Part shown: positions 1-11,139 of the stretch, piece after piece
Layout: every line of letters begins with the position of its first letter
How positions within the stretch are numbered: position 1 is the first letter of the stretch
Origin: Delphinapterus leucas
Taxonomy: Eukaryota; Chordata; Mammalia; Artiodactyla; Monodontidae
Assembly (NCBI RefSeq): GCF_002288925.2
Contig: NW_022098050.1
Location: 8,140,452-8,204,451 of the forward strand
Reading direction: 5' to 3'
DNA length: 64,000 nt
Notes under the pieces: generated by a model
The model's database searches: none
What the model saw: the letters and a program-made list of their open reading frames with translations, nothing else
What the model was told of the DNA's origin: nothing
Program-made: the position numbers and the translations under genes

Positions 1-805
1 ACTAGCTTATTAACCCAAATAAATGATTCATGCTGGACATCTGCAGAATTACAGCAGACCAGTGGCAATGGAGAGGGAGAGGAGAAGGGGGAAATTACAC
101 CATCAAATAATTTAGTAGGCAGTTAACTATATCACCTCAAGCTAGGCCTGAGTGAGACTAACTCCTTAGCCCTCATTAACATCTCAGCAGGCCTTAGTTT
201 ACCATATTAGTTAGATGAGCCCCTAGAGAAGGACTCCAGACGGATTCAGCTTAAAGAGAGGGGTTTCTGGGAGGCTTGGGGTTACCATAAATGGCACATG
301 AAGCTTATATGGGAAGTTGGGTGGAGAAAACACTGATTGGAGAGCAAAATAGAGGACTATAAGGAAAACCAAGCTTGCCTATGGCTGACCCTGACTCTTA
401 GCTTAACTAGCTCATGAGCCAGTTGTAAGTGAAAGTCTTTAAAACACAGGCATGTTATGTATGATTAAATTCCATAACTGCAGTGAGAATAGGAAGAGTG
501 GCCACTAGAGATTACCTAGGAAAGCATCATTCCTCATCTGCCCAGCCCAACACAACCCCTCCTAACCACCAGCCAAGCCCTCTCACTGCCAGCCCACTCT
601 AAGCCCTATGGTAAAGGAAAGGGCTTCGGCAGGGCCAGGCCTTGCTCCCCATGGCTATTTGATTGATCACCTTGACTTCTGCGGGGTGCTGGCTGATGAA
701 GGTACTCCCATTCCCTGGTGGTCTCCAAGTAATATGTATGTACTTCCCCAGCCATGTGGTTTGAAGCCTGCTCCCCTGTCTGAGAGGCAAAAGGAGCAAT
801 TATAA
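1..805. other. Unassigned non-coding sequence
   Basis: I see no gene, exon-like ORF or recognisable repeat here. Short ORFs of 65-74 codons overlap each other on both strands around 600-830 and match no family I know. Confidence 0.5.
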
Positions 806-1550
806 GATGATTACTATAATTAAACCTCATAACAACCCTATGAGTTTCTTATTCTTTATACTTTACACTGAAGGGGAGTAGAATATGCCATCCCAAAATA
901 TGCCACTTTGGCATAAGGATTGTTTTGAGGTGAAAGCAATTAAGAGACAGCAGACATAGAGGAACTCTCTTCCCTCCCCCTTTCTGCCTAAAAGCAGGGC
1001 ACAAATTTCTCTTTGTGAAGGTGTCCTCCTCCCTCCTCCCACACCAGGAAGAGGAGAACTAGTCTTAATCCCAGGAGGGACAGCACCAACTTGAGTCTGC
1101 ATAACAAACCTTACTAAATAATCCTTATCTTCCATTAGTTCCCCGCACGTATTTCCCTTCCCACAATTTACAGCCCCTAGAAGCCCAAATCCCTTTTCCT
1201 TTGTCTAGTCACTTCTCCTCAGTGTACTGCCCTTTGTTAAAATGGCATATAAACTCTCAAGCCTAGTTACTTCTAGGCTTGGGTTACTACTTCTTTTCTG
1301 TGAAGCTCCTGTATGCGTGCATAATAAATCTTTTCTCCTGTTAATCCGCCTTTTGTCAGTTTAATTCACAGACCCCAGTTACTGAACCTAAGAGGGGATA
1401 GCAAAAGCTTTTTTTCTCCTACAACAATAACCCCACTTTGCAGATGAGAAATTGATTACAGAGAGAATGAGGGCAAAACAGCTAGTAGCTAGTGCCAGGA
1501 TGTGGAAGCAGGCAGTCTGATTCCAGTCCCTACGCTCTTTCTTTTTTAGC
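806..1550 (-). repeat. MIR SINE, reverse orientation, split by an LTR
   Basis: The left part (about 806-868) has the inverted MIR signature of a cctcataacaaccctatgag stretch. The right part (about 1427-1550) continues with a ccccactttgcagatgagaa stretch and an agctagtagctagtg stretch typical of the MIR core read backwards. The two halves are contiguous once the LTR at 869-1426 is removed. MIR is an ancient tRNA-derived SINE shared by mammals, so the LTR is the younger insertion. Confidence 0.75.
869..1426 (+). mobile_element. Solitary LTR of an endogenous retrovirus-like element (copy A)
   Basis: The element is about 558 bp, starts with TG and ends with CA. It has an AATAAA polyadenylation signal at 1323-1328, followed about 100 bp later by the 3' end. 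No internal gag or pol sequence and no second LTR lie beside it, so it is a solo LTR. A related copy lies at 16107-16816: both start with an agaatatgcca-type motif and share the interior order and a closing tttttctcc-type stretch. I found no clean target-site duplication. The family name is not certain; an ERV class I or ERVL type is possible. Confidence 0.65.
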
Positions 1551-2674
1551 CCTACGCTCTTTCTTAATTACTCCACTACAACTCCAGTTTAGAAAAACAG
1601 TATTCTTACAGCCCAGTTTCACACAGGGGTCACACTGTATTCGAAATACATTTTGAGTCTCTAAATACTAAAATCATACTCAGGCAAGAAAAGGTGCAAA
1701 GGAGCATGAGATGGAAGCCTGACATCTGCCTTAGGAAGGCTCAACCTGGGACACGTGCCCATTGAGTGAAGAATCTCTTTGAGTGTTTTTAATTCCCTCC
1801 TCCATCTCTCTTTGCTGCACACATACAGGAAAATTCACGTATGTTAAATATGCATGTGAGGTCAGGCCACTGTGTGCAAAGCAAGGCAAGCTGCGTGGAT
1901 TTCCAAAAGGACTCAGAAATATAAAGAAAAAGAGAATGGATGATAAGGACAAAAGGCTTGTACACTGGTCAGCTTCTCTACCCACGTGCTGCTTCTAGGC
2001 AGCCTACGATTACAAAATGTGATTTCTGCTGGTCAACTGAAGGCAGTTCTGAAGCCTCATGCGATCACAAAAGTGCTGGGCCGTGCTTCCGGCGAGCTCA
2101 GGAGGAGAAAGCACAGCCAGGAGGGTGGGGGGAGGAGGGAGCACCCCACCTCAGGGAGGGCTCCTTCCAGCAAGGATGCTGTGGGAAGGCAAGGCCTGAG
2201 TGTTTCTGACTGCTCTCCTATTTCTTTCTCCCTCCTAGGACTGCTAAAATATCTCCAAATGGCTTCAGAGCCCTGGACCTAGTAGAAGTGTTTGGATGGG
2301 CTGTGATGATGCCATGCACACATCCATGCAGCTCCCAGAGGCTCAGGATATTTGTCTGTCAAGGAAGCTGCAGCCCACACTTTCATCGTATCAATAAGAC
2401 ATTCCAGGTGGTGAGTATGAGGCGAATGTCTGCACCCCTAACTTAGACAGAGACACTTGGCTTCATATCATGGGATGTGAGCTGTAACCAGAGATGGCAG
2501 ATGCTTCACATCCCACCTCATTACCTAATCCTTTCAAATGAAAAGCAATAAACATGCTGCTACCTTAAACATATCATGTTTGTTCCACATTGATGGAAAC
2601 TCTGTGCTCTAGCTGCACATACTAGATTTCAGGTCGCTGGTTAATAACAATTCATTACTTTAAAACAAACAGTT
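1551..2674. other. Unassigned non-coding sequence
   Basis: No repeat or gene is recognised. Overlapping 84-98 codon ORFs at 1731-2282 lie on both strands and lack any known domain; I regard them as chance ORFs. Confidence 0.45.
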
Positions 2675-2892
2675 GGGGCTTCCCTGGTGGCGCAGTGGTT
2701 GAGAGTCCGCCTGCCGATGCAGGGGACACGGGTTCGTGCCCCGATCCGGGAAGATCCCACGTGCCGCGGAGTGGCTGGGCCCGTGAGCCATGGCCACTGA
2801 GACTGCACGTCCTGAGCCTGTGCTCCGCAATGGGAGAGGCCACAACAGTGAGGGGCCCGCGAACCGCAAAAAAAAAAAAAAAAACAAAAAAC
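2675..2892 (+). mobile_element. CHR-2-type tRNA-derived SINE
   Basis: The copy is full length. It starts at ggggcttccctggtggcgca, with a pol III A box (tggcgcagtggtt) near the 5' end and a B box (ggttcgtgccc) about 50 bp further on. It then carries the CHR-2 body, ending in gaaccgc and an A-rich tail from about 2868. CHR SINEs are non-autonomous and are thought to be mobilised by LINE machinery. The target-site duplication is not clear because the flanks are A-rich. Confidence 0.92.
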
Positions 2893-3060
2893 AATTGAGG
2901 CATTCATTAGAAGGGTGGTTACTAAACGGGGAGCCTGAAATAACCCTTTCAGTCTTCGCTGAGCTCAGGATCAGGGGACTGCACAATGATAGACTTTGGA
3001 GGCATGCACCAACCTCCTTGGCAGAGAGATTTTTATAATACCTCCACATTCCAGGAACAA

Positions 3061-3283
3061 TGATGGGGGAGGGCAAGAGAGAGGAGGGGAAAGAAGGGGG
3101 GACAAAGAGAGAGGGGGGAAACTCAGACACGTGAGAGAAAGAGAATGGGGAAGGGGAGGAGGGGAAAAGAGGAGGGGAGGAAGGAGGTAAGAGGAGGGGA
3201 AAAGTTAGGAGAGGGAAGGAAAACGCAGTAGAGGGAGAGGGATGGAGGAAGAGAAGGAAGAAAGAAAAGAAAAGAAATGTGCT
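3061..3283 (+). repeat. Polypurine (GA-rich) low-complexity tract
   Basis: About 220 bp consist almost entirely of G and A on the + strand, in irregular runs of gagg, gggga and gaaag. Pyrimidine interruptions are few, mainly around 3122-3134. It follows unique sequence and has no clean repeat unit, so it is low-complexity rather than a strict microsatellite. Such tracts can adopt triplex (H-DNA) structure. Confidence 0.85.
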
Positions 3284-4049
3284 CTATCATATACCTTATG
3301 AGTTGGAATTTTAGGGGAAGAAAAACAGTAACAAAGTTTTTTTGTTTGTTTGTTGTTTCTTAATGCAGAGAGGATTTTTGTTGCCACGCTGCAGCTGGCT
3401 ATACTCTGTGGTGACTGAGCATCTGTCGGGGAAAATACTGAATAGAATGGCTTAAGCAACCTAGGGAAAGAAGAAACATGTAGAGGAAAAGGAAGGCTGG
3501 GGAGAGAGGATGAGGAGACTTTTACTTTATTATTACTGCTATAACACTAGGGAATCCCACGTTGAACAGATTCCAAAGTACTGCTGACCTGATTTTAGTG
3601 ACGTTTCTAATCCTGCCTAGAAGCACCCAGTAATTGACAGCAAGTAGCTTTTATTTGAGAGGGAGGAGGGAAAGGAAAGACATCAATCATCAAACGCTGT
3701 TTACCATTTGGCTCCCACATTGCATTGAACCCAAAGTAGGAAACAAAACAATGTGACAGAACAAACAGAAACAAAGGTGGGAAGGTTCCAGGGGTTTCTC
3801 ACAGGGCTGCAGTGCAGGTCTGACAGAGGCAGGGGCACAGGAGCAGTTACTGAGCACTGCAGAAAAAGCGCACTCAGAGCCTGCAGTTAACTGCCCTTCA
3901 GAGTGTTTTACCAGGTATCATTTTGTTCAGTATTTTTCTTTGTAAAATGGTATATAATATTTTATTTTTTCTCAAAATAACATTTTGGCAGGGAGTCACA
4001 AAACTAAGGTGGATAAATAAAGATTAGTGGCTTAGTACCAAAACTGAGA
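3284..4049. other. Unassigned non-coding sequence
   Basis: No gene or family-level repeat is recognised. The stretch is fairly AT-rich near 3900-4010. Confidence 0.45.
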
Positions 4050-4180
4050 CCTGAGGGCCAGCAGCATCAGCATCATCTGGGAGCTGGTTAGAAATGCAGA
4101 ATTGGGGACCCACCCCAGGGCAACTGAATGGGAATCCGGACGTGAAGCAAATCTCCAGGGGATTCACAAGCAGATGAAAG
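4050..4180 (-). mobile_element. MER5-type hAT-Charlie MITE fragment
   Basis: The stretch carries the series ggccagcagcatcagcatca, a gttagaaatgcagaattgggg-like segment, a ccaccccag segment and an actgaatggg segment, which match the reverse orientation of MER5A. The terminal inverted repeats are not preserved, so it is a fragment. The copy at 4506-4690 is in the opposite orientation. Confidence 0.7.
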
Positions 4181-4505
4181 TTTCAGTAGCTCTGGTTAAG
4201 AGAAAAACTGGAATGCTAACATCCCACATATTTCTTTATCTGGGGCCTTTGTTCTGTCTGAGATCCACTGTACCTACCTGGGTATGCCTTTGTAACAGAC
4301 CTGTGCAGCCTCCATCCCCTTCCCCATCTCACAGCCCAGGCAGACATTCCTAACTGATTAATCAATAGTGGATACCTAGAGCATCGTGTGTCCTTAACTT
4401 GTGCAGTTAAATCTAACTCAACAGTAAGAGAAAAAAAAAAAGTGATCAGAGTTGGTATGCCGGCTTAGGTTCTGTGTGTGTATACATGCATGTGTGCGTT
4501 TTTAT
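4181..4505. other. Unassigned non-coding sequence
   Basis: No repeat family or gene is recognised. A poly(A) run lies at about 4431-4441 and a short TG-rich patch at about 4472-4499. Confidence 0.4.
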
Positions 4506-4690
4506 CAGTGGTTCTCAAGCTTTAACATGCGTCAGAATCATCTGGAGGACTTGCTAAAACACAGATTGCTCAACCCCAGTCGCAGAGTTTTTGAATCAGT
4601 AGGTCTAGGGTGGGGCCTGAGAATTTGCATTTCTAACTCATTCTAAGTGCTGATGGTACTGGTCCAGGGATCACACTTTGAGAACCACTG
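4506..4690 (+). mobile_element. MER5A-type hAT-Charlie MITE, complete
   Basis: The element starts cagtggttctcaa and ends ttgagaaccactg, which are perfect terminal inverted repeats. The interior has the MER5A signature: gtcagaatcatctggaggac, cagtaggtctagggtggggc and ctgagaatttgcatttctaa. The flanking octamers gtttttat (4498-4505) and gtctctat (4691-4698) agree with an 8-bp hAT target duplication with two substitutions. It is non-autonomous and has no transposase ORF. Confidence 0.9.
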
Positions 4691-5180
4691 GTCTCTATCC
4701 TTCCCCTCCCCCTCTCCCTCATATAAAGGCATTGTTCTTTATCCCTCCCTTTAGAACCTTCCTCTGCAAGGTGAGGTGTAGTAGCTTGATGTGGTAGCAG
4801 ATATTAGCTACTTGCCCTGTTACACTTAAAAGAAGTTTTACGAATATTTTAAAGGGAACTCCTAAGAATATTGTCTTAACCAAATGGTCTAAAGATGGAT
4901 TTTAGAAGAGTCATGTGTAGGGGGTGGGAGATGGGTGTTTGGGCGCTGGCAGAGCCATGTTGTGTCCCAAGTACCATCACCTAGACAGTTGCCCCCTAGG
5001 CCCCACGAGTAGGACCATGGACAGCTCTTGTGAATCGTCAGCAAGGCATGGGTCACCCTGCCAGGGAGACCCTTTTCTTTATCATGAAAGAGAAGGGAAA
5101 AAACCTACAAAAAACGGGGAAAGGCTGTCTTGCAACATCTTTGGGAGACAAGTAATTTCTTTACCATGGTTTAAAACGTG
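4691..5180. other. Unassigned non-coding sequence
   Basis: No recognisable gene or repeat. An 85-codon ORF at 4924-5181 has no known domain. Confidence 0.4.
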
Positions 5181-5590
5181 AAGCCTTCTTTATTTCAGGG
5201 AATGTAATGAGCACTACAGACAGTAAGTCAAAGACGTGGTTCCCAGATCCAAACATGAAATCACAGGGTATTATGAATAATATAGTGCAGGTGAGAACCA
5301 GGTGCTATGAGAAGAGAAGAAGGGAGGCTTATTCATCCCAGAAGTTAGCAGGGCTTCCTGGAATAGGGGGGTGGCTAAGCTGATTTAAATAATGATCAGG
5401 AGTTACCTTAGGCAGGAGAGTATCATAATAGATGCATTTACTAGACCTATTACAATTGGCAACTTTGTGGAGAAAGGATTGGAAGAGTCAAGACTTGGGA
5501 CAGGGGACTGGTTAGAAGATGGTTATAGTAGTCTATGGAGACCCAAACTAGAAAATTGCAGTGGGGAAGAGAAAAAATGGACAGTCAAGA
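5181..5590 (+). repeat. Ancient interspersed repeat, family not assigned (copy 1)
   Basis: The order of motifs gcacta-caga, ggtgctatgaga, ggaggctta, cttcctgga, then a gactggttagaagatggtta-type segment and a tagtagtctatgg segment resembles the sequence at 52320-53010. I think they are decayed copies of one ancient mammalian repeat. I cannot name the family and no ends are preserved. Confidence 0.35.
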
Positions 5591-6121
5591 ACCATTAAAG
5601 AAACAGAATTATCAGGTCCTGGATTAGCTGTGGATTCGCTTTATCATGCTTGTCCAGAATGACTACGCAGATGTGTGGCCACAGCCCATTTAGGACTGCT
5701 TTCGAAAGACGACCCCATCCTACTTTAACCCTCTACTATCACCACCATACTCTTTTCTTTCTTTTCCACTGATTCCTCTAGAACTGACCAGTGTCACTTC
5801 GATACTCTTGTTTTCAGCCATCTCAATCAAACAGGACTCCTTGTGGACTATGTCACGTTTGTGTACCACCCCACAGTGTCTTCCCTGGCCCTACCTCCCT
5901 CCTCCAGGTACCAAACTCTGCTAGCAGCCCCACTACAGATATGACTGGTACCCGGCCTCCTGGGGGACTTTTTTTTTTTTTTTACAACAACTCTTCTGTA
6001 AAATGCCACTTGCATTTATATACTTGTTTCTTTGCAGACCTGTGCTTAGATAAGGCCTGCCTCCGAGCTATCCCTGCCTTTCTACTCATGCTCCTATCTC
6101 AATAACGTCACAGATTTTTTT
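5591..6121. other. Unassigned non-coding sequence
   Basis: No gene or repeat is recognised. A run of T lies at about 5969-5983. The 104-codon ORF at 5791-6105 spans that homopolymer and has no known domain. Confidence 0.4.
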
Positions 6122-6136
6122 CTGAATCAAGATTTT

Positions 6137-6256
6137 GGTGGGGGCGGGGCAGGAGTGCCGTGCGGCTTGCGGGATCTCAGTTCCCCGACCAGCGATTGAA
6201 CCTGGGCCACAGCAGTGAAAGAGCCTAATCCTAACCACTAGACCTCCAGGGAACTC
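6137..6256 (-). mobile_element. Short CHR-type tRNA-derived SINE, reverse orientation
   Basis: Read on the minus strand the element starts gagttccctggaggtctagt and contains a degenerate B box (ggttcaatcgc) and the segment ggggaactgagatcccgcaa. It is the short class that lacks the CHR-2 body. Perfect 15-bp target-site duplications, ctgaatcaagatttt, flank it at 6122-6136 and 6257-6271. The A tail is reduced. Confidence 0.9.
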
Positions 6257-6271
6257 CTGAATCAAGATTTT

Positions 6272-6639
6272 TGGCCACCCCTTCCAGGTAAATTCCCAGC
6301 CCCATCTGCCTCAGCAACTTCAACTCCTGGTTATTACCTGCCATCAAGGTATTTCCATTTAGTCCAAGGGGTCTCTCAATACCCACTATTTGGCCATTGC
6401 AGCAGATGCCTCTGGTACCCTAGATATAGGCCCTGGGCCTTTCTTTGACTTTAGCCAAAGCTATGGTGTTCAGTTCTGTGCAAAAACCCATTTCTGCCTT
6501 CATCCCACCGGAAGCCACACCTCTTTCAGCTTTTTGCTCTAGGATCTTCTCCAATATATTAGCAGTTTGCTCTGCCTGCATGTAAGCATGACCCAAAAGT
6601 GTGGGAAAGCAATGACCCCAGGGGCAATTCTCAAACAAT
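6272..6639. other. Unassigned non-coding sequence
   Basis: No gene or repeat is recognised. It may be part of the old LTR that continues at 6640, but I cannot show this. Confidence 0.4.
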
Positions 6640-6915
6640 AGGGGAAGGGACTGATGAGTAAATAGATAAAAGCTCTGGGTTTCTATCAGTTTCCTTACAC
6701 TTATTAGAAGGCCCCGGTGGAATCAAGACCCTGTTCCTCATAGCAATGACCTCAATTACAAATCCTTATATTGGGTTTTCTACCTTCCCTGTCTCTCTTC
6801 CCCACTTCTCCACTCTTGCTTCCTGCAATTACCTCCCAAATAAACCACCTGCTCTCAAGTCCTTATCTCAGTTTGGGTTCCCTCAAGGCAGAATCTAATA
6901 TAGTCATATAGTATG
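6640..6915 (+). repeat. LTR-like remnant (related to 8080-8485)
   Basis: The 3' part has attacctcccaaataaaccac followed by a ctcaagtccttatctcagtt segment and gggttccctcaaggcag. This polyadenylation-signal arrangement (aataaa, then ccttatctc-type R/U5 sequence) is repeated at 8080-8485 and more weakly at 9930-10115. It is probably an old ERVL or MaLR-type LTR; I cannot assign the subfamily. Confidence 0.5.
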
Positions 6916-7539
6916 TTTTACACTCTCTTCTAAAATTACTCTCTTTCCAAAAAGTGCCAAACAATATATACCATTCAAAAAAAAAAAAAAAGAAAGAGGA
7001 AGAAAGGAAAGGTATAGAGATCTATGGGGTAGAGGTAAGAAAGGCAGTATTAAAATAGAGAATTGATGATATTAGGCACAACAAGGAATTTTATATGCAG
7101 ACAGAAGTCTGAGGCCCAGGTTGTCAGTGTCCTTTGAGTTAAAGAACCAATCTGCAGGCAGACCACAATACAGACTTAAGGCTCTTGGGCAAAGGGTACT
7201 GGGGGTTGGTGTGCCAACAAGGTACTTAGTATCACAGTCTTTAAATTATAATATGATGGTACCTCTGGCGTAGTACAACATAGAGACTCTGACATGAGAT
7301 CAATTAGTCTAGTGGTAAAAAATAACTGTTGACTTTTTGGGGGGCAGGAGGACAGAAGGTGAAGAAGAGGAGAGTGTTTGGGAAGGGATGAAGCAAAGTT
7401 AAAAAGCAGCTGACAGAGCAATTGATCCTTAGTGCTTTCTGACAGGAACTATAAGAACCCAGACTGGTGATGGTAGAAAATAGGATATAGACCCACCCTT
7501 AGCAGATGCTGTTGGTGCCCAGCTCATATGCTCTCATAT
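6916..7539. other. Unassigned non-coding sequence
   Basis: A poly(A) run is present at about 6978-6991, followed by an agaaagaggaagaaagg low-complexity patch. No gene or family-level repeat is recognised. Confidence 0.4.
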
Positions 7540-8075
7540 GCACTGTAGTGGGTTTAAAATAGTCTACAGATTCTCTGACACACCTCCTTTCAAAAGGTAG
7601 AGACTGATAACCCTCCCCTTGAGTATGGGCTGGAATTACTGATTTGCTTCTAATGACAATAGAATATGGCAGAAATAGATTATGGTGTGTGACTGCCAAG
7701 ACCAGGCCATAAAAGGCATTGTTCCTTCCTCCATGCTCTCTCTTGGATCACTCACTCTGAAAAAGTCAGCTGCTATGTCTTGAGGATTCACAAGGAGCCC
7801 TAAGGAGGGACCCCTGTGGCAAGGACATAAAGCTTCCTGCCAACAGTCACACAAGTGAGCCATCTTGGAAGCAGATCCTCCAGTCCCAGTCAAGCCTTCA
7901 GATGACTGCAGCGTGGCTACCATCTTGAACACAACTTCATGAGAAACCATAAGCCGGAATTGCCAGTTAAGCTGATTTCCTGACCCACAGAAACAGTGGC
8001 TTAGAAACAATAAACATTTATTACCTCACAAAATTTGGGGGTAGTTTGTTATGCAGCAATAAATAATTAATATAT
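7540..8075 (+). mobile_element. MaLR/ERVL-type solitary LTR (MLT1-like)
   Basis: The order is: gacacacctcctttcaaaag, gggctggaattactgatttg, aatatggcag, ccataaaaggcattgt, ctctcttggatcactcactc, gccatcttggaagcag, gtcaagccttcagatgactg, cctgacccacagaaac, an AATAAA at 8009-8014, and a closing gtttgttatgcagcaata segment. This is the layout of MLT1-like mammalian LTRs of about 500 bp. No internal sequence is present. A second, more decayed copy lies at 61930-62352. A 124-codon minus-strand ORF (7636-8010) lies within it and is not a gene. Confidence 0.75.
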
Positions 8076-8079
8076 TCAC

Positions 8080-8485
8080 TGTTGCTACCAGACGAAGGCG
8101 TCTGTAACTCTGTGCCTGAGGGCTTTTTCGCTGCTGGAGCCCACTCATCCCGCATGCAGGGGCAGGCCAGAAGTATCAGGGAGTCAATATCCCCAGAAGC
8201 AGCCCTCCTACAATGACTGACAGTTTGCTGGATAAACACTCCAGCCTCCTTGCCCCTAAATGTAGAACACCATCTTCCAGAGGTTCCCAAAAGAATTGAG
8301 CCTCAGGTGGTCACAGGTCAGTAACCTACTCATTAATGCACATTTTATTGGCTTCCACTCCATCTCCATCTTACTTCTCTATTCTCCTACCTATGACTAC
8401 TGAGATCATTTCCCAAACAGAGTACTTCTACTCAAATCCTTGTCTCTGGGTCTGCTTCTGGGGTAACAACTTAAGACACCACCAG
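8080..8485 (+). repeat. Ancient LTR-like remnant
   Basis: The stretch carries ggataaacactccagcctcc, a gttcccaaaagaattgagcc segment, cctactcattaatgcac, a ttttattggcttcc segment, and a closing actcaaatccttgtctc and gggtctgcttctggggtaac pair. The closing part matches 6640-6915. It directly follows the MaLR-type LTR and is probably an independent older insertion. Confidence 0.55.
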
Positions 8486-9344
8486 ATAATTTAGTCTCAT
8501 CCTTTCTGTTAAAATAGGATAAAAATTATGGGAGAAAAAAAATGTATAGAAGGAATTAAGGGAAATTTTCTCTTTTTTTTTTGAGACAAAAATGACTGTC
8601 CTTGATCACCTAATATCTTCTAGAGCAACTGTACCACTCACCACCATAAATTCTACAGATCACTGCTAAAGATTAGAATGGAAAAAGAAAAAAAAAGGGT
8701 TGATGACACAGAAGATATGCCTGCTTCATCTTCAACCTGGTATAGCAGAAATCTCTAGTGTGGGGTGCTGACCTTGAAGGAAGTGGTTTTGGGTATATCA
8801 TACTCTTGATAAACTGCTCTACCTTTCCGCACTTTATCTGATTTGGGTGGGGGTAGCCCGTAACAAGATTTCCTGTATTGGAATTAAGGAAATACAATTC
8901 ATGAGCAGTTCCATGATTCACTTATAAACATCTTCCCAGCTTCACCAACAGAGATATATGAGCCTTGATTTTTTTTGCCTTGGGGAAAATGATAGCCTGA
9001 GGGAATAAAGCTGGAACAAAGAAGCAGAGAAGGAAGGTGAAGAGTGAGGGTCCTGTATCATTTCAACTTCTGGTTCCAATTATTTCTGAATCCATTATTA
9101 TCTCTGGCCTTCTTACAGATTGCTTACATAAGTCAATAAATTCCTCTTTGCCTTACCTAATTTTTGGCTGCAAGTGAGAGAAACCCAACATGCGAATACT
9201 GATTAAAATATCTTATTTTAATAATCCTGAAATTATCAGGCATTTCTCTTCTTGAACCTCCAGCTCCCAAACTGGTCTTAATCAGGCTAATTGAGCTTAA
9301 CTTAAAGGTCAGCTCTTAAAAAAGAGAAAGAGGATGCACTAAAA
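8486..9344. other. Unassigned non-coding sequence
   Basis: No gene or repeat family is recognised. Short homopolymer runs lie at about 8536-8543, 8573-8582 and 8688-8696. Confidence 0.4.
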
Positions 9345-9555
9345 AATTATGTCAGATGCTTTATAAAGACAGTCTTAAAAACTGTAACTTAACCTTCACA
9401 ATTATCTTTCAACATAGATATTCCCATTTCATATATCAGGAAACCAAGGCTCGGAGAATTAGGAAATCACTTGCCAAATGTTACCCAACCAGTAGTGGTA
9501 AAGCCACAGATGATCCCAAAGCACGAGGCTTAGCCCAAGTGCCATCCATCTAAAA
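9345..9555 (-). repeat. MIR SINE, reverse orientation
   Basis: The inverted MIR core is visible as cccatttcatatatcaggaa, accaaggctcgg, then cacttgccaaatgttaccca and a closing gcttagcccaagtgcca. The copy is strongly decayed and has no recognisable ends. Confidence 0.7.
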
Positions 9556-9929
9556 CCCTGGCCTTTTATGACTCTATGAGGTCATATTTAACACCCTGTC
9601 ATTATTTTTGCATTTATGTATTCCCCGAGGGTGACCCTAAAATGGATCCTTCTTGTACTCACAAAAAGATGACAATACATGTGGTAAGTGTGGAAGTGTA
9701 TCACACAGATCTCCCTTCAAGAAAGTGCTTATCATTCAGCTGTGAGAAGTGCAGTTAACTGACAACTTCCCTCTTTTGAGTCAAGGTTTCCTGGGAAGCC
9801 CCAGCTGCTGACTGACCATGGCAAGAGTCATTTCTTTCCAGTGTGGGCCTCCTGTAATGAGCTACCTTTGCTCTAGCGTTCTCCACTGGTTCGGCCAAGG
9901 CTTTGTGATATATGCATCACAGTCTGAAG
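9556..9929. other. Unassigned non-coding sequence
   Basis: No gene or repeat is recognised. Confidence 0.4.
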
Positions 9930-10115
9930 CTCTTCTGTCCAGTCCTGCTTCTCAGTTCCTTTCCTCAGGAGTCGCATCACGGCCTGAAGGCTTTGCCTGC
10001 CCCATCCTGCTTCCTCTGTCTTACCGTCCATGGGCATTTATCCCCCAATAAGCCACTTTGCACTTTTAACACCATCTCAGCGTCTGCTTCCTGAAGACCC
10101 AAACTGGCACACTAA
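9930..10115 (+). repeat. Weak LTR-like remnant
   Basis: The 3' part, cccaataagccactttgcac followed by cagcgtctgcttcctgaaga and cccaaactggcaca, resembles the closing part of the elements at 6640-6915 and 8080-8485. The polyadenylation signal is mutated (aataag). The 5' end cannot be placed. Confidence 0.4.
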
Positions 10116-11139
10116 ATAGTGAACGTATAAGCAAGAGAAGTAGAATGCAAGAGAAAATCGTTCTTTTGCAAGACATGTGTTCCTACACACAGAGCAGATT
10201 GTGCTGACTATGCCAAATGGCTTCCCTTAGCTGCTTCCCTGAGACCTGTCAGGCACTAGTATTTATGGACCATTTCTGTCTTAGTGATCTAGCCCCCCTT
10301 TACGGAGACGACTGCTTCACAGCCTTGCCACAGGTATTTACCATCAGGGCTATTACAGCCCACTGAGTCATCCAGGAGAGAAATCCAAGTGGATAATTAA
10401 CATCCTGAGGAAGGTAATTGTGGAACACTTAAGCACGGGGCCATAACTTCTGGTTCAGTGTCGTAAGGACAACCTGTAGGGCGTATCATACTTAATGAGT
10501 CAGTAGCTACCTAAGATGATTAGAAAAACCCAAAGCATATTATTTTTATCACCATGTGCAGGAGCTGCAGATTATGTCCTTTTGGCCTATTTTGTGTTCT
10601 CATTCCCAGCTCAATAATAACCATTCAGGAGTGGAGGAAACAAATGACTCTTCTCATTATTAGGGAACATTATATGTCCAAAGCATGTTTTTCTGAACAG
10701 GAAACTCGCAGGGCCGGAGCTTTTCTCCTTTATCCTCATGAGTTAATTTACTGTTTTAACTGTAAAAAGGATTCTCCTTCTCACTTTGGTGGACACCCAC
10801 ACATTACAGTCCACAGGCAGAGCGTACATTGATAATTAAAGGGACAGGGGCTGGGTATGACCTTGGAAAGAAAAGCTGGAGCAGTGCCCTTCAAATAAAG
10901 GCGGAAACACATTCTGAGACAGGGCAACTAGCTAACCAAAAGTTTTAGTCTCCCTAAACTGCTCTACTAGTTTAAATGTAACTGTCAGTTACCCCTGAAG
11001 AATGTCATTTCATCCCTTCTCATTTCTCATAGTTTCCTCTCTTCATTCTCATGCTACAATACGTTGCCCTACTCACTGTGTACCCAAAATACATGGCGTT
11101 TTACCATAGCAGAATGCTATTAGTTCAGGTCCTCTGGTA
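10116..11139. other. Unassigned non-coding sequence
   Basis: No gene or repeat is recognised. The 92-codon ORF at 10554-10832 has no known domain. Confidence 0.4.

Noticed and set aside
2695..2800. tRNA genes suggested by A and B boxes
   Set aside because: The boxes belong to tRNA-derived SINE heads. No cloverleaf with an acceptor stem can be formed in these copies.
2655..3130. Minus-strand ORFs of 82-156 codons over the CHR-2 SINE
   Set aside because: They are the CHR-2 SINE read backwards. The same arginine- and proline-rich peptide recurs wherever a CHR-2 copy lies (16083-16369, 27872-28161, 33381-33938, 50851-51381, 60916-61285), so it reflects the repeat and not a gene family.
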